Part shown: piece by piece, positions 37,384 to 45,881 of the stretch | Layout of the letters: each line of letters opens with the position of its first letter | Numbering within the stretch: the first letter of the stretch is position 1 | Origin: Muribaculaceae bacterium | GTDB lineage: Bacteria; Bacteroidota; Bacteroidia; Bacteroidales; Muribaculaceae | Direction of reading: 5' to 3' | DNA length: 64,000 nucleotides | Assembly: GCA_017621225.1 (NCBI GenBank) | Contig: JAGATN010000034.1 | Span: 1-64,000 of the forward strand | Program-made: the position numbers and the translations under genes | Notes under the pieces: model-generated | What the model was told of the DNA's origin: nothing | Databases searched by the model: none | What the model saw: only the letters and a program-made list of their open reading frames with translations

Positions 37384-39582
37384 ATGACTCTATTTAAAGC
37401 GCTAAGACTTAGATGCATATGTCTGCTGCTTGCCATGGTTGCAATGTCAGTTTCGGCAGAGCATTTGCATCCCGATGCAGCATTGGAGCGAGTGCTTGGA
37501 ACGCAACAGGTTAAAACACTCGGTTTGTCGTCGTCGACGGCTGCAAGGCCCACCCTTGTTTATTCGGCAAAATCGGCTGAAGCGGTTGACCCCGGATGTT
37601 ACGTGTTTTCCAAAGGCGAAAATTCCGGATTCATCATCGTTTCGGCTGAGGATGAGCTTCCGGCTTTGCTGGGTTACAGCGATACCGGAACGTTCGATTA
37701 TGAAAGCTCGTCGCCCGCATTCAAATGGTGGATAAGCGAGTATGCGCGTCAAATAGAATATTACCGTGCAAATTCAAGCGGCACGGCTCCTAAGTCGGTT
37801 TACGAGCGCCATCCGCGTCAGCCCATAGCTCCATTGCTCGGTAAAACGCAATGGAATCAGGGCTGGCCTTACAACGAGCAGTGCCCTAAGGATGCCGGCG
37901 GCAGAAGCGTGACCGGTTGCGTGGCTACGGCCATGGCTCAGGTGGCTCGTCGTTGGGAGTTCCCCGAAGAAACGGGCATAGGACGTTACACATACGATAC
38001 CGACAAGTACGACAGCAACGGTAAATTGACGGAAAAGAAGTTTGGTAAATTGACGTTCGATTATGCGTCGACCGTTTTCAGATGGGATAAGATGCTCGAC
38101 AATTATGAAAAAGCAGGCTTGAATCCCGGCGCTCAGACCGAAGCCACGAGGGCTGTCGGAAAGCTTATGCTTGCTTGCGGCATTGGAGCACGAATGGGCT
38201 ACTCGTCGAGCTCGAGCGGAGCATATTCAAATGCGGTGTCGCGTGTCTACGTAGAGCATTTCGGCTATGATCAGGGCATACGCCTTAAATATAAGGATCA
38301 TTTTTCGCGCATATCATGGGAAAACCTCATATATCTTGAAATGGAAGCTGGTCGACCGGTGTTGTTGAGCGGTGCTACTCAAGATGGAAAGAGCGCTCAT
38401 GAATTTGTGTGCGACGGTGCCGACGGTGAAGGTTGCTTCCACATCAACTGGGGTTGGGGTGGCAGTAGCGACGGTTATTTCGTGCTCACGGCTCTCGATC
38501 CCGGGCAGCAGGGCATTGGCGGCGCTGAGTCGGGTGACGGATTCAGCAATGGCGGCGATGCGTTGACTCGCATACAGCCTCCCACAGGGCGTTCGCCGCG
38601 ATTGTATCTTCCTGTTTCCATAGGAAAATCGTTCATATATGTAGGGCCTACTCAGGTAGGTAGCAGTGATATCATATTCAAGTTCAGCGGATTCCTTACG
38701 GTAAATACTCAGGTAGGTAACATTGATGCTAACGAAGGCGCTTCATTTTCACTTGGCGTAAGAGTTTGTGATGCCAATGGCGATTCAAAACACATTAAAT
38801 CGAGCTGGATCGTCGACAACCTTAAATGCGGTTGGGGCTGGGGTGAAGGCGACATAAAGGTGAATATGCCCAAAGGCACGTTGGCCGAAGGTGAATATAA
38901 GGTATTCCCGGCATTTTGCTATACCGATGGTACGTGGCAGGATATTTCGATGCCTTATGGTTCGTCGAACTACTGCGTGATAAAGGTTTATGCCGATGGC
39001 TCCATGCGCTCGTTGAGTGGCATTTGCGAAAAGCCCGCCGACCTGTTGTTCCTTTCCTTTGATCCGGCATCGACCATAGTCGAAAACAAGACTTCCGACT
39101 CAAACATCAACGTAACCATCGAAAACAGTGGCGTTGCTCCCTACGAAGGAGTGGTGAAATTCTGGCTTTCCGACTCGGAGGGCAAAAATCTTGGCAGCAT
39201 TGGCGAAAAACAGATGTTGTCGATAGAAGGGGAGTCGGTTTATTCCGCTTCGATTCCATTCCCGGTTAAACTGAAGGCCGGCAAGTATTATGTGACCCTG
39301 ACCGATAAGTTCGGACGCGAAATTCTCGGCGAACGCGAGTTTGAGGTCAAGACTTCAAGTGGCATCGACGACGTAAATCTCGACGACGTTACGGTTGAAG
39401 CCGACGGCGAATGCATTGTCGTTGTCGGCGCTCCCGCCGACGTTGCTATAAGCGTGTATGACATTAAGGGCGTTATGGTAAAGGCTGTAAAGTCGACCGG
39501 CGCCGAAGTTCGCATACCGTTGGCTCGTAATAACGCTTATGTGGTTAAGGTTGGCGAAAAATCGTATAAGATAGCTCTTTGA
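37384..39582 (+). CDS. Secreted C10-family cysteine protease (streptopain-like) with T9SS-like C-terminal tail
   Basis: A secreted papain-fold protease related to streptococcal SpeB and Bacteroides/Prevotella C10 enzymes. A signal peptide (about 1-24, ending VSA-E) precedes a Spi/propeptide-like domain (about 25-130). The catalytic domain has Cys179 in VTGCVATAMAQ and His339 in SAHEFVCDG, followed by FHINWGWGG. Ig-like segments follow. The last 70 residues end in a beta-rich domain (AISVYDIKGVMVKAV..NAYVVKVGEKSYKIAL) that looks like a type A T9SS sorting signal. The start is the ATG at 37384; a TTG two codons upstream is less likely. It may be host- or competitor-directed. Confidence 0.9.
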   Translation: MTLFKALRLRCICLLLAMVAMSVSAEHLHPDAALERVLGTQQVKTLGLSSSTAARPTLVYSAKSAEAVDPGCYVFSKGENSGFIIVSAEDELPALLGYSDTGTFDYESSSPAFKWWISEYARQIEYYRANSSGTAPKSVYERHPRQPIAPLLGKTQWNQGWPYNEQCPKDAGGRSVTGCVATAMAQVARRWEFPEETGIGRYTYDTDKYDSNGKLTEKKFGKLTFDYASTVFRWDKMLDNYEKAGLNPGAQTEATRAVGKLMLACGIGARMGYSSSSSGAYSNAVSRVYVEHFGYDQGIRLKYKDHFSRISWENLIYLEMEAGRPVLLSGATQDGKSAHEFVCDGADGEGCFHINWGWGGSSDGYFVLTALDPGQQGIGGAESGDGFSNGGDALTRIQPPTGRSPRLYLPVSIGKSFIYVGPTQVGSSDIIFKFSGFLTVNTQVGNIDANEGASFSLGVRVCDANGDSKHIKSSWIVDNLKCGWGWGEGDIKVNMPKGTLAEGEYKVFPAFCYTDGTWQDISMPYGSSNYCVIKVYADGSMRSLSGICEKPADLLFLSFDPASTIVENKTSDSNINVTIENSGVAPYEGVVKFWLSDSEGKNLGSIGEKQMLSIEGESVYSASIPFPVKLKAGKYYVTLTDKFGREILGEREFEVKTSSGIDDVNLDDVTVEADGECIVVVGAPADVAISVYDIKGVMVKAVKSTGAEVRIPLARNNAYVVKVGEKSYKIAL

Positions 39583-39602
39583 TGATGACTTTATGAATAT
39601 CG

Positions 39603-39639
39603 GCGGGTGCCGAGCGCTTGATTTGCGCGCGGTACCCGC
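39603..39639. terminator. Long nested hairpin after the C10 protease gene
   Basis: gcgggtgccg (39603-39612) pairs with cggtacccgc (39630-39639), with an inner gcgc/gcgc stem. It lies 20 bases after the stop. There is no clean T-run. Confidence 0.55.
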
Positions 39640-39660
39640 ATGCTATATGTATGAATACAG

Positions 39661-39691
39661 CGAACGCCGTCGGCTATGGCGGCGGCGTTCG
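39661..39691. terminator. Second hairpin after the C10 protease gene
   Basis: A 9-bp stem, cgaacgccg (39661-39669) with cggcgttcg (39683-39691); T-rich sequence appears about 10 bases later. Confidence 0.5.
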
Positions 39692-40067
39692 TGTGAGTTC
39701 ATAATATTTTATTAAGATAAGAGTTTAAAAAAAATAACTAAGCTTTAGATCATTGGGTAAAGTTGAATGAAATCATAAATTAAACGCTAAGTAATGGCAT
39801 AAGTTCGATGCACTATGGTTAAAAAATTTGTCGCACCAAATGTAAATTGGCAATAAAATGCTAAATTTGCAGATGTCTTAGAAATTGTTTAAATTTATTT
39901 GTCGAAGGAATTGAGAGGATTTGTCAAGTAGATTTTTGATATTTATGAATGAGTTATGGGGTTCCATAATGACTGAATAAATATCAACAAGATGCTGACA
40001 AAGACCTCAATGACAAGACTAAATAAATTTTTAAACAGTTTCTTACTCTTGACGGCAAAAAAAAATT
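39692..40067 (+). other. AT-rich gap upstream of ksgA
   Basis: No credible gene is seen. A -7 element (TAAATTTG) lies at 39862-39869, giving a predicted ksgA leader of about 190 bases. The leader contains only short frames, such as 11 codons plus stop at 39945-39980. Confidence 0.5.
39862..39869 (+). promoter_or_regulatory. -7 element in the ksgA upstream region
   Basis: TAAATTTG; no TTTG at 19-21 bp upstream. If used, it implies a long untranslated leader for ksgA-mgtE. Confidence 0.45.
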
Positions 40068-40859
40068 ATGCAAAAAGTAAAGCCAAAGAAAGCACTGGGC
40101 CAACATTTCTTGACCGACATGACGGTAGCGGAACGCATTGCCGACACCCTCGACGGTTATAAGGGGTTGCCGGTAATAGAGGTAGGCCCCGGAATGGGTA
40201 TGCTCACTCAATTTCTGTTGTCGGCCGGACATGACGTGAAGGTGGTGGAAATAGATGGCGAAAGCGTGGAGTATCTGAAGTCCAACTATCCCGAATTGAA
40301 GGGCCGCATTCTCGATTGCGATTTTTTGAAGACCGATTTGGCTGAAATATATCCCGACGGATCTAAATTTTGCGTGATAGGCAATTATCCGTACAACATA
40401 TCGTCACAGATATTTTTTCATGTATTGGACTATAAGGATCGCGTGGTTTGCTGCTCGGGAATGCTTCAGCGCGAAGTGGCCGAACGGCTTGCCGCTGCAC
40501 CGGGCACGAAGGCGCGTGGCATATTGAGCGTGCTGTTGCAGGCTTGGTATGATGTGGAATACCTGTTTACGGTCAATGAGAATGTGTTTAATCCGCCGCC
40601 AAAGGTGAAAAGCGGAGTTATACGTATGACTCGTAATGACGTTACCGATCTGGGATGCGACGAGCGCTTGTTTAAGACGGTGGTGAAAACGTCGTTTGGA
40701 CAGCGACGCAAGACGTTGCGCAATTCCGTGCGTGGATTGTTTGCCGCCGGGACCGAAATGCCTGACGATCCGTTGATGTCGAAACGTCCCGAACAACTTA
40801 GCGTTGATGACTTCGTGAGGCTTACCAATATCATATCAGAATCAAGAAATAACGCTTAA
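40068..40859 (+). CDS. ksgA: 16S rRNA adenine dimethyltransferase
   Basis: Dimethylates two adjacent adenines in the 3' hairpin of 16S rRNA with SAM, late in 30S assembly. It begins KPKKALGQHFLTD, followed by the SAM-binding loop VIEVGPGMGMLTQFL, the catalytic motif IGNYPYNISSQI, and QRRKTLRNSVR near the C-terminus. Length 263 is typical. mgtE starts two bases after the stop, so the two are almost certainly co-transcribed. Confidence 0.96.
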   Translation: MQKVKPKKALGQHFLTDMTVAERIADTLDGYKGLPVIEVGPGMGMLTQFLLSAGHDVKVVEIDGESVEYLKSNYPELKGRILDCDFLKTDLAEIYPDGSKFCVIGNYPYNISSQIFFHVLDYKDRVVCCSGMLQREVAERLAAAPGTKARGILSVLLQAWYDVEYLFTVNENVFNPPPKVKSGVIRMTRNDVTDLGCDERLFKTVVKTSFGQRRKTLRNSVRGLFAAGTEMPDDPLMSKRPEQLSVDDFVRLTNIISESRNNA

Positions 40860-40861
40860 CG

Positions 40862-42229
40862 ATGAAAGAATTTACGCCTGAATACCTTGATCGCATACGT
40901 TCGATCATCGATGCTCGAAACGATGCCGAAGCCATTAAGGAGCTTGACGACCTGCATCCGGCCGACATTGCCGAGCTTTATCAGGAACTCGACCTTGACG
41001 AGGCTGAGTATCTGTATAAGTTGCTCGATGACGACGTGGCGGCCGACGTGCTCATGGAGCTTGACGAGGACGATCGCCGCAAGCTGTTGAGTTCCATGCC
41101 GGCCGAGGAGATTGCAAAGCAATTTATCGATCACCTCGACACCGACGATGCCGTCGACATAATTCAGGAGCTCGATGAGGAGGATCGCGACAAGATTCTT
41201 TCGCACATCGACGATGTGGAGCAGGCAGGCGACATCATCGACCTTCTGAAATATGACGAGGACACGGCCGGCGGTTTGATGGGTACCGAAATGATCGTGG
41301 TGAACGAGAATTGGAGTATGCCCGAATGCATAAAGCAGATGCGTCTGCAGGCCGAGGACATGGATGAGATATATTACGTGTATGTGGTCGATAACGACTA
41401 TAAGCTGCGGGGCATATTGCCGCTTAAAAAGCTGATAACGCATCCGTCGGTCTCGAAGATAAAGCATGTCATGGAGGAGGATCCGGCATCGGTAAAGGCC
41501 GATACGCCCATTGACGAGGTGGCTCTCGATTTCGAAAAATATAATCTCGTGGCAATGCCCGTGGTGGACTCCATAGGGCGCTTGGTGGGGCGAATTACCG
41601 TCGACGACGTGATGGATCAGGTGCGCGAATCGACCGAGCGCGACTATCAGTTGGCATCAGGTCTCTCGAGCGACGTGGAGACTGACGACACGTTGTTTAC
41701 CCAGACGAAGGCTCGTTTGCCGTGGCTTCTCATCGGAATGGTGGGCGGACTGAGCAACTCGGTTATCCTCGGCAACTTTGAGGCGGGGCTCATGACCGAT
41801 CCTACTTTGGCATTGTTCATCCCGTTGATTGGCGGCACGGGCGGTAACGTCGGTACGCAATCGTCGGCCATAGTGGTGCAGGGCCTTGCCAACGGTTCGC
41901 TCGACATAAAGAATTCGGCTCGGCAGCTTTTGAAGGAAATGGGCGTAGGATTGATAAACGGCAGCATAATATCGCTGCTCGTATTCGTCTATAATTTCTT
42001 CAAGCTCGGGGCTGCACATCAGGTCACCACCATTGCGGTGTCGCTGTCGTTGCTGTCGGTGGTGCTGTTTGCGTCGGTGTTCGGCACGTTTGTGCCCTTG
42101 ACGCTCGAACGTCTTAAAATCGATCCGGCTCTTGCCACAGGCCCGTTCATATCCATTACCAACGACATAATAGGCATGGTGATATACATGCTTATAAGCA
42201 CTTCGCTTATGGGCGCTTTTGCCGGTTGA
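40862..42229 (+). CDS. mgtE: Magnesium transporter MgtE
   Basis: An Mg2+-gated Mg2+ channel in the inner membrane. It has an N-terminal superhelical MgtE_N domain rich in acidic residues (DLHPADIAELYQEL..LDTDDAVDIIQELDEEDR) and two CBS domains (about 135-255). A C-terminal five-helix channel domain carries the signature GGTGGNVGTQSSAIVVQGLA. The 455-residue length is typical. It follows ksgA by two bases. The acidic N-domain is where Mg2+ closes the channel in characterised homologues. Confidence 0.94.
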   Translation: MKEFTPEYLDRIRSIIDARNDAEAIKELDDLHPADIAELYQELDLDEAEYLYKLLDDDVAADVLMELDEDDRRKLLSSMPAEEIAKQFIDHLDTDDAVDIIQELDEEDRDKILSHIDDVEQAGDIIDLLKYDEDTAGGLMGTEMIVVNENWSMPECIKQMRLQAEDMDEIYYVYVVDNDYKLRGILPLKKLITHPSVSKIKHVMEEDPASVKADTPIDEVALDFEKYNLVAMPVVDSIGRLVGRITVDDVMDQVRESTERDYQLASGLSSDVETDDTLFTQTKARLPWLLIGMVGGLSNSVILGNFEAGLMTDPTLALFIPLIGGTGGNVGTQSSAIVVQGLANGSLDIKNSARQLLKEMGVGLINGSIISLLVFVYNFFKLGAAHQVTTIAVSLSLLSVVLFASVFGTFVPLTLERLKIDPALATGPFISITNDIIGMVIYMLISTSLMGAFAG

Positions 42230-42247
42230 CGCTTCGGGGCGTGACGC

Positions 42248-42709
42248 TCATACCAACGGTTTTGTGACGCATATGCCCGGCTTGTTTCTGAAATATGAAG
42301 TCGCTATCAGTCCGGATGTGTCGGCGCGATACGTCATATGGTAGCGTTCGCATCCCAGCGCGCCTATCATCATGGTGGCTTCGTCGGCCGGATTGCCCGA
42401 GAGGGAGGGCGCGCAGCGCTCCTCGATGGTGATGTCGAACCCTATTATCGTAATGAAGAAATTTATGCGGCTTTCGTCGGACATGCCTTGAAGCCCTCGG
42501 CGCGTCACCGATACGCGGCCGTCGTCGAGGCACATTATCTCGACCGATGGCGCGGCCGGCGTGGCGGATGCCGATAGCGTGCCTTCGGCTACGTAAGTCT
42601 TGGCGGCTCCCTTTTGCGAGGGCTTGACGCATAGCCCCACTATGGCGGCCGCGATCACCACAGCTATCACGTAGAACTCTACCGAACTGAAAAAACTTGA
42701 AATGATCAT
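42248..42709 (-). CDS. Small membrane-anchored protein of unknown function
   Basis: A 153-residue protein with one N-terminal transmembrane helix (about 8-27, FYVIAVVIAAAIVGLCV) and a soluble C-terminal domain. No catalytic motif is recognised. It is convergent with mgtE (19 bases between stops) and divergent from dut. Reality is supported by a perfect -7 element (TAATTTTG, 42714-42721) placed directly before the ATG and by the clean fit of the frame between neighbours. The function is unknown. Confidence 0.7.
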   Translation of the reverse strand: MIISSFFSSVEFYVIAVVIAAAIVGLCVKPSQKGAAKTYVAEGTLSASATPAAPSVEIMCLDDGRVSVTRRGLQGMSDESRINFFITIIGFDITIEERCAPSLSGNPADEATMMIGALGCERYHMTYRADTSGLIATSYFRNKPGICVTKPLV

Positions 42710-42713
42710 GCTG

Positions 42714-42721
42714 CAAAATTA
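42714..42721 (-). promoter_or_regulatory. -7 element immediately before the small membrane protein gene
   Basis: Reverse strand TAATTTTG ends only four bases before the ATG at 42709, so the mRNA would have little or no leader. Confidence 0.5.
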
Positions 42722-42798
42722 ATTTTTTTCTGAAGAAAATGCTATGGGTGTGGAAGATTTTCGTTACTTTCGTTGTTTGAATGAAAAAGACTATTGTT

Positions 42799-43242
42799 AT
42801 GGATCGCATAAAAGTAAAAATCATAAATAAATCGCGCCACGAATTGCCATCATACGAAACGCCGTCGTCGGCGGGAATGGATGTGAGGGCTTCGCTCGAT
42901 GCGCCGGTGACGCTCAATCCGCTTGAGCGCGCGCTCATACCAACGGGGCTGCATATACAGTTGCCGCAAGGTTACGAATGTCAGATAAGGCCGCGTAGCG
43001 GGCTCGCGCTGAAACATGGCATATCGCTTGTCAACACTCCCGGCACCGTCGATGCCGACTATCGCGGCGAGATAGGCGTAATAGTAATCAACCTTTCTAA
43101 CGAGCCCTTTGTTATTAATGACGGAGAGCGCATCTGCCAGATGGTAATAACCAACTATACCCACGTACACTGGGAGCTGGTAGAACGCCTCGATGAAACG
43201 GTGAGGGGTGATGGCGGTTTCGGCCACACCGGAGTTGATTAA
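42799..43242 (+). CDS. dut: dUTP pyrophosphatase
   Basis: Hydrolyses dUTP to dUMP, keeping uracil out of DNA and supplying thymidylate synthesis. The trimeric dUTPase motifs are present: motif 1 SAGMDVRAS, motif 2 [11 protein letters not shown], motif 3 [17 protein letters not shown], and the C-terminal motif 5 [10 protein letters not shown]. The ATG at 42799 ([17 protein letters not shown]) matches the family N-terminus; an in-frame ATG at 42781 adds six residues and is the alternative. It begins a five-gene run through the flippase at 48589. Confidence 0.95.
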   Translation: MDRIKVKIINKSRHELPSYETPSSAGMDVRASLDAPVTLNPLERALIPTGLHIQLPQGYECQIRPRSGLALKHGISLVNTPGTVDADYRGEIGVIVINLSNEPFVINDGERICQMVITNYTHVHWELVERLDETVRGDGGFGHTGVD

Positions 43243-43254
43243 CGAATACTACAA

Positions 43255-45018
43255 ATGAAAGTAAAGAATTTTTATCTGCACGTTTCGGCTATTCTGATGC
43301 TCGTTGTCGGAATAGGACTGAATGCGGTGGCTGCGGGCGAAAAATCGTCGCAATGGAATCGCGATGCCGATGTGCGTAAGGCCGACTATATTTTTCTCGA
43401 AGGGTTGCGTCAGCATGAATTGGGGAAAAACGATGCTTACCATGAGCTGTTGAGCCATTCGTACAGCCTTAACGATACCGACCGCTACGTGGGGTTTGAG
43501 TACGGCATTTTGATGATGACGCTTCTGCAGGACGACAGCACATACTTGGAGAAGGGTTACAATCTATTGAAGGATTACGTCGTGAACAATCCGTCTGACT
43601 TTTATAACAACGTGATGTTTGTTTCGGTGGCCAACAGCATTGGCAAGGTCGACGATGCCATTTCGGTGTTGGATCGCCTGCACCGCAACAATCCCGGCCG
43701 CAGCGAGGTGTCGGCACGATATGCCGGGGTGCTCGCGCAGACCGGCAAGAGCGAAAACATCGATAAGGCGATAGCTCTTTTCGATGCGATAGAGGTGGCC
43801 GAAGGGCGAAGCATTCCGCTGTCGTCGCAAAAAATACAGCTGTATCTCATGCGCGAGGACACCGCCTCGATTCTAAAGGAAGCTTACGGGCTGTTGGCTT
43901 CGTCGCCCCGCAGGGTGGACTACAATGTGTTCGTGGGCGACATGCAGATGCTTTTCGGGTCGCGCGACTCCGCGCTGCGCTATTACGACAAGGCCGTTGA
44001 AATAGATCCTACCAATGGCGTGGCATATTATTCGCGCGCCAATTACTATCGCGCCATAGGCGACAGCGTGGCCTACGACAAGGAGGTGTTTCAGGCCCTG
44101 CGTCAGGAAAATCTCGAACTTGAGCCCAAACTTGAAATATTGAAGGATTACGTTTCGGCCCTGTACACCGACTCGTTGCAGCAGCCCCGCATAAGCAGCT
44201 TGTTCCGTGAACTGATCGAGCAGCATCCGCACGAGGTGGCAATACACAATCTGTATCGCGACTATCTGATTGCGATAAACGATTATGCCGGCGCGGCCGA
44301 GCAATCGAGCTATTCGCTCGACATCGATCCGTCGGACGTGCGGCAGTGGATAGCCTTGTCGAGCCTGTACATGCAGATACGCGATTTCGACAAGTCGCTC
44401 GACGCGGCCAATCGCGGATTACACTATTTCGAATCGAATCCCGATTTATACATGCTTGCGGCTACCGGCTTGACGCAGCTCGACAGGCATGACGAGGCCA
44501 TGGACTATCTGAAGCGCGGACTACAATATGTCGATTCGACCAATGCCGAAGTGATGTCGGAATTCGATACGGCCATAGGCGATACATACTACTCGGCCGG
44601 GGAGCTCGACAGCGCATTCGTGTATTACGACAGGGCCATTGAGCTTAATCCGCTTAACCTGACGGCCCTGAACAACTGTGCCTACTATCTGGCTTGCGAG
44701 GACAAGGATCTCGACAGAGCCGAAAAGCTGATAACGGTGGTGGTCGACGAGCGCCCCGATGACTCAACCTCGCTCGACACCTATGCGTGGGTACTGTTTA
44801 AGAAAAAGAATTATGAGAAGGCCAAAGAGATGATAGAGAAAGCGATTGAAAACGACGATGACCCGTCGAGCGAACTCTACGACCATGCCGGCGACATAAT
44901 GTTCATGAATCGCCAGCCCGATGAGGCTCTTGACTATTGGAAGGCGGCATTGGATTTGGACCCTGACAATGATTTGTTGCAAAGGAAAGTAAAACATAAA
45001 ACCTACTTTTATAAATGA
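43255..45018 (+). CDS. Exported tetratricopeptide-repeat protein
   Basis: A 587-residue protein with a signal sequence (about 1-27, ending VAA) and many TPR-like helical pairs. Clear units are RDSALRYYDKAVEIDPTNGVAYYSRA and DSAFVYYDRAIELNPLNLTALNN. TPR arrays are protein-protein scaffolds; no enzymatic motif is seen. It starts 12 bases after dut, and its stop overlaps the next gene by four bases. With the DUF4292 lipoprotein and EnvC-like gene this suggests an envelope assembly role. The order dut-TPR-DUF4292-LytM is, as I recall, common in Bacteroidales. Confidence 0.86.
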   Translation: MKVKNFYLHVSAILMLVVGIGLNAVAAGEKSSQWNRDADVRKADYIFLEGLRQHELGKNDAYHELLSHSYSLNDTDRYVGFEYGILMMTLLQDDSTYLEKGYNLLKDYVVNNPSDFYNNVMFVSVANSIGKVDDAISVLDRLHRNNPGRSEVSARYAGVLAQTGKSENIDKAIALFDAIEVAEGRSIPLSSQKIQLYLMREDTASILKEAYGLLASSPRRVDYNVFVGDMQMLFGSRDSALRYYDKAVEIDPTNGVAYYSRANYYRAIGDSVAYDKEVFQALRQENLELEPKLEILKDYVSALYTDSLQQPRISSLFRELIEQHPHEVAIHNLYRDYLIAINDYAGAAEQSSYSLDIDPSDVRQWIALSSLYMQIRDFDKSLDAANRGLHYFESNPDLYMLAATGLTQLDRHDEAMDYLKRGLQYVDSTNAEVMSEFDTAIGDTYYSAGELDSAFVYYDRAIELNPLNLTALNNCAYYLACEDKDLDRAEKLITVVVDERPDDSTSLDTYAWVLFKKKNYEKAKEMIEKAIENDDDPSSELYDHAGDIMFMNRQPDEALDYWKAALDLDPDNDLLQRKVKHKTYFYK

Positions 45019-45881
45019 ACAAAGTAAGTAGAGAAATAACGGGTTGGCTGTTGCGCGTATTTGTCGTGGCAGCCTTCGTTGCAGCTATGCATTCGTGTAG
45101 AGGCAATCGTTCGGCTGTTAACGTTAACGAGCCGGCGGAGGTGGTTACGGTAAGCTCCAATCTCGACGAGGCGTTCCGCTCCATGACCGCCGAATATGGA
45201 AAGTGGGAGCGCGTGCGCATTCCGGTTTCGGTGAAGCTCACCTCGCCCAAAAATTTCTCGCTGTCGGGCACGGCTACTTTCGTGCGCGGCAAGAGCATCC
45301 AATTTTCCATGCGCGTGCTCGGCATGGAGGTGGCCACGCTTTTCGTGACGCCCGATTCGGTGATAGCCATCGAGAAGTTTCACAAGTATTATGTGGCGGA
45401 GAGCCTGAGAAGCTTTTTGGACGGCTTTCCGGTGTCGATCGACAATGTGTCTGACTTGCTGACCGGACGTGCTTTCATCCTGGGCCAAAATTCGCTGTCG
45501 GCCTCCGACGTGAGCAAAGTGAAGCTCTCGTCAGACCCCGCGAGGCGAGGATGGACAATGACGCCTCCGCAAGTGTCGTCGAGCGGCGATTACAGTTTCT
45601 CGTTTTCGCCCTACAACATATTGCAAACGCTCAAGATAGCGCTCGACGGCAGCAATGCCACCGTCGATTATGCCGGGGTGGAGAGCACCGCGTATGGCCC
45701 TATGGCTGCCGGCGTGATTCTCTCGGCGCATTCCGGACGTCTCGCGGTGGAGGCCACGATAGAGTGGAATCTGAAGCGCGCGCGCTGGGACAGCGAAGTG
45801 GAGGAGCGCCCGGTGAGCATACCGCGAGGATATACGCGCGTGAAATCGTCGGATCTGTCGAAACTCATTAAGAACATGTGA
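45015..45881 (+). CDS. DUF4292 lipoprotein
   Basis: A 288-residue periplasmic lipoprotein (lipobox MHSC, Cys near 28). The soluble part is beta-rich (SVKLTSPKNFSLSGTATFVRGKSIQFSMRVLG split over adjacent strands) and looks like the LolA/LolB-type half-barrel proposed for DUF4292, so lipid or lipoprotein binding is a reasonable inference. It overlaps the TPR gene by four bases and the LytM gene start by one base (TGATG), indicating translational coupling in an envelope operon. Confidence 0.8.
   Translation: MNKVSREITGWLLRVFVVAAFVAAMHSCRGNRSAVNVNEPAEVVTVSSNLDEAFRSMTAEYGKWERVRIPVSVKLTSPKNFSLSGTATFVRGKSIQFSMRVLGMEVATLFVTPDSVIAIEKFHKYYVAESLRSFLDGFPVSIDNVSDLLTGRAFILGQNSLSASDVSKVKLSSDPARRGWTMTPPQVSSSGDYSFSFSPYNILQTLKIALDGSNATVDYAGVESTAYGPMAAGVILSAHSGRLAVEATIEWNLKRARWDSEVEERPVSIPRGYTRVKSSDLSKLIKNM

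Noticed and set aside
39945-39980. An 11-codon frame (MNELWGSIMTE) in the ksgA leader as a regulatory leader peptide
   Set aside because: No codon bias toward one amino acid and no attenuator structure, so there is no support beyond an ATG.
39992-40140. A short forward frame overlapping the start of ksgA
   Set aside because: Different frame from ksgA with lysine/threonine-rich non-family sequence; chance frame.
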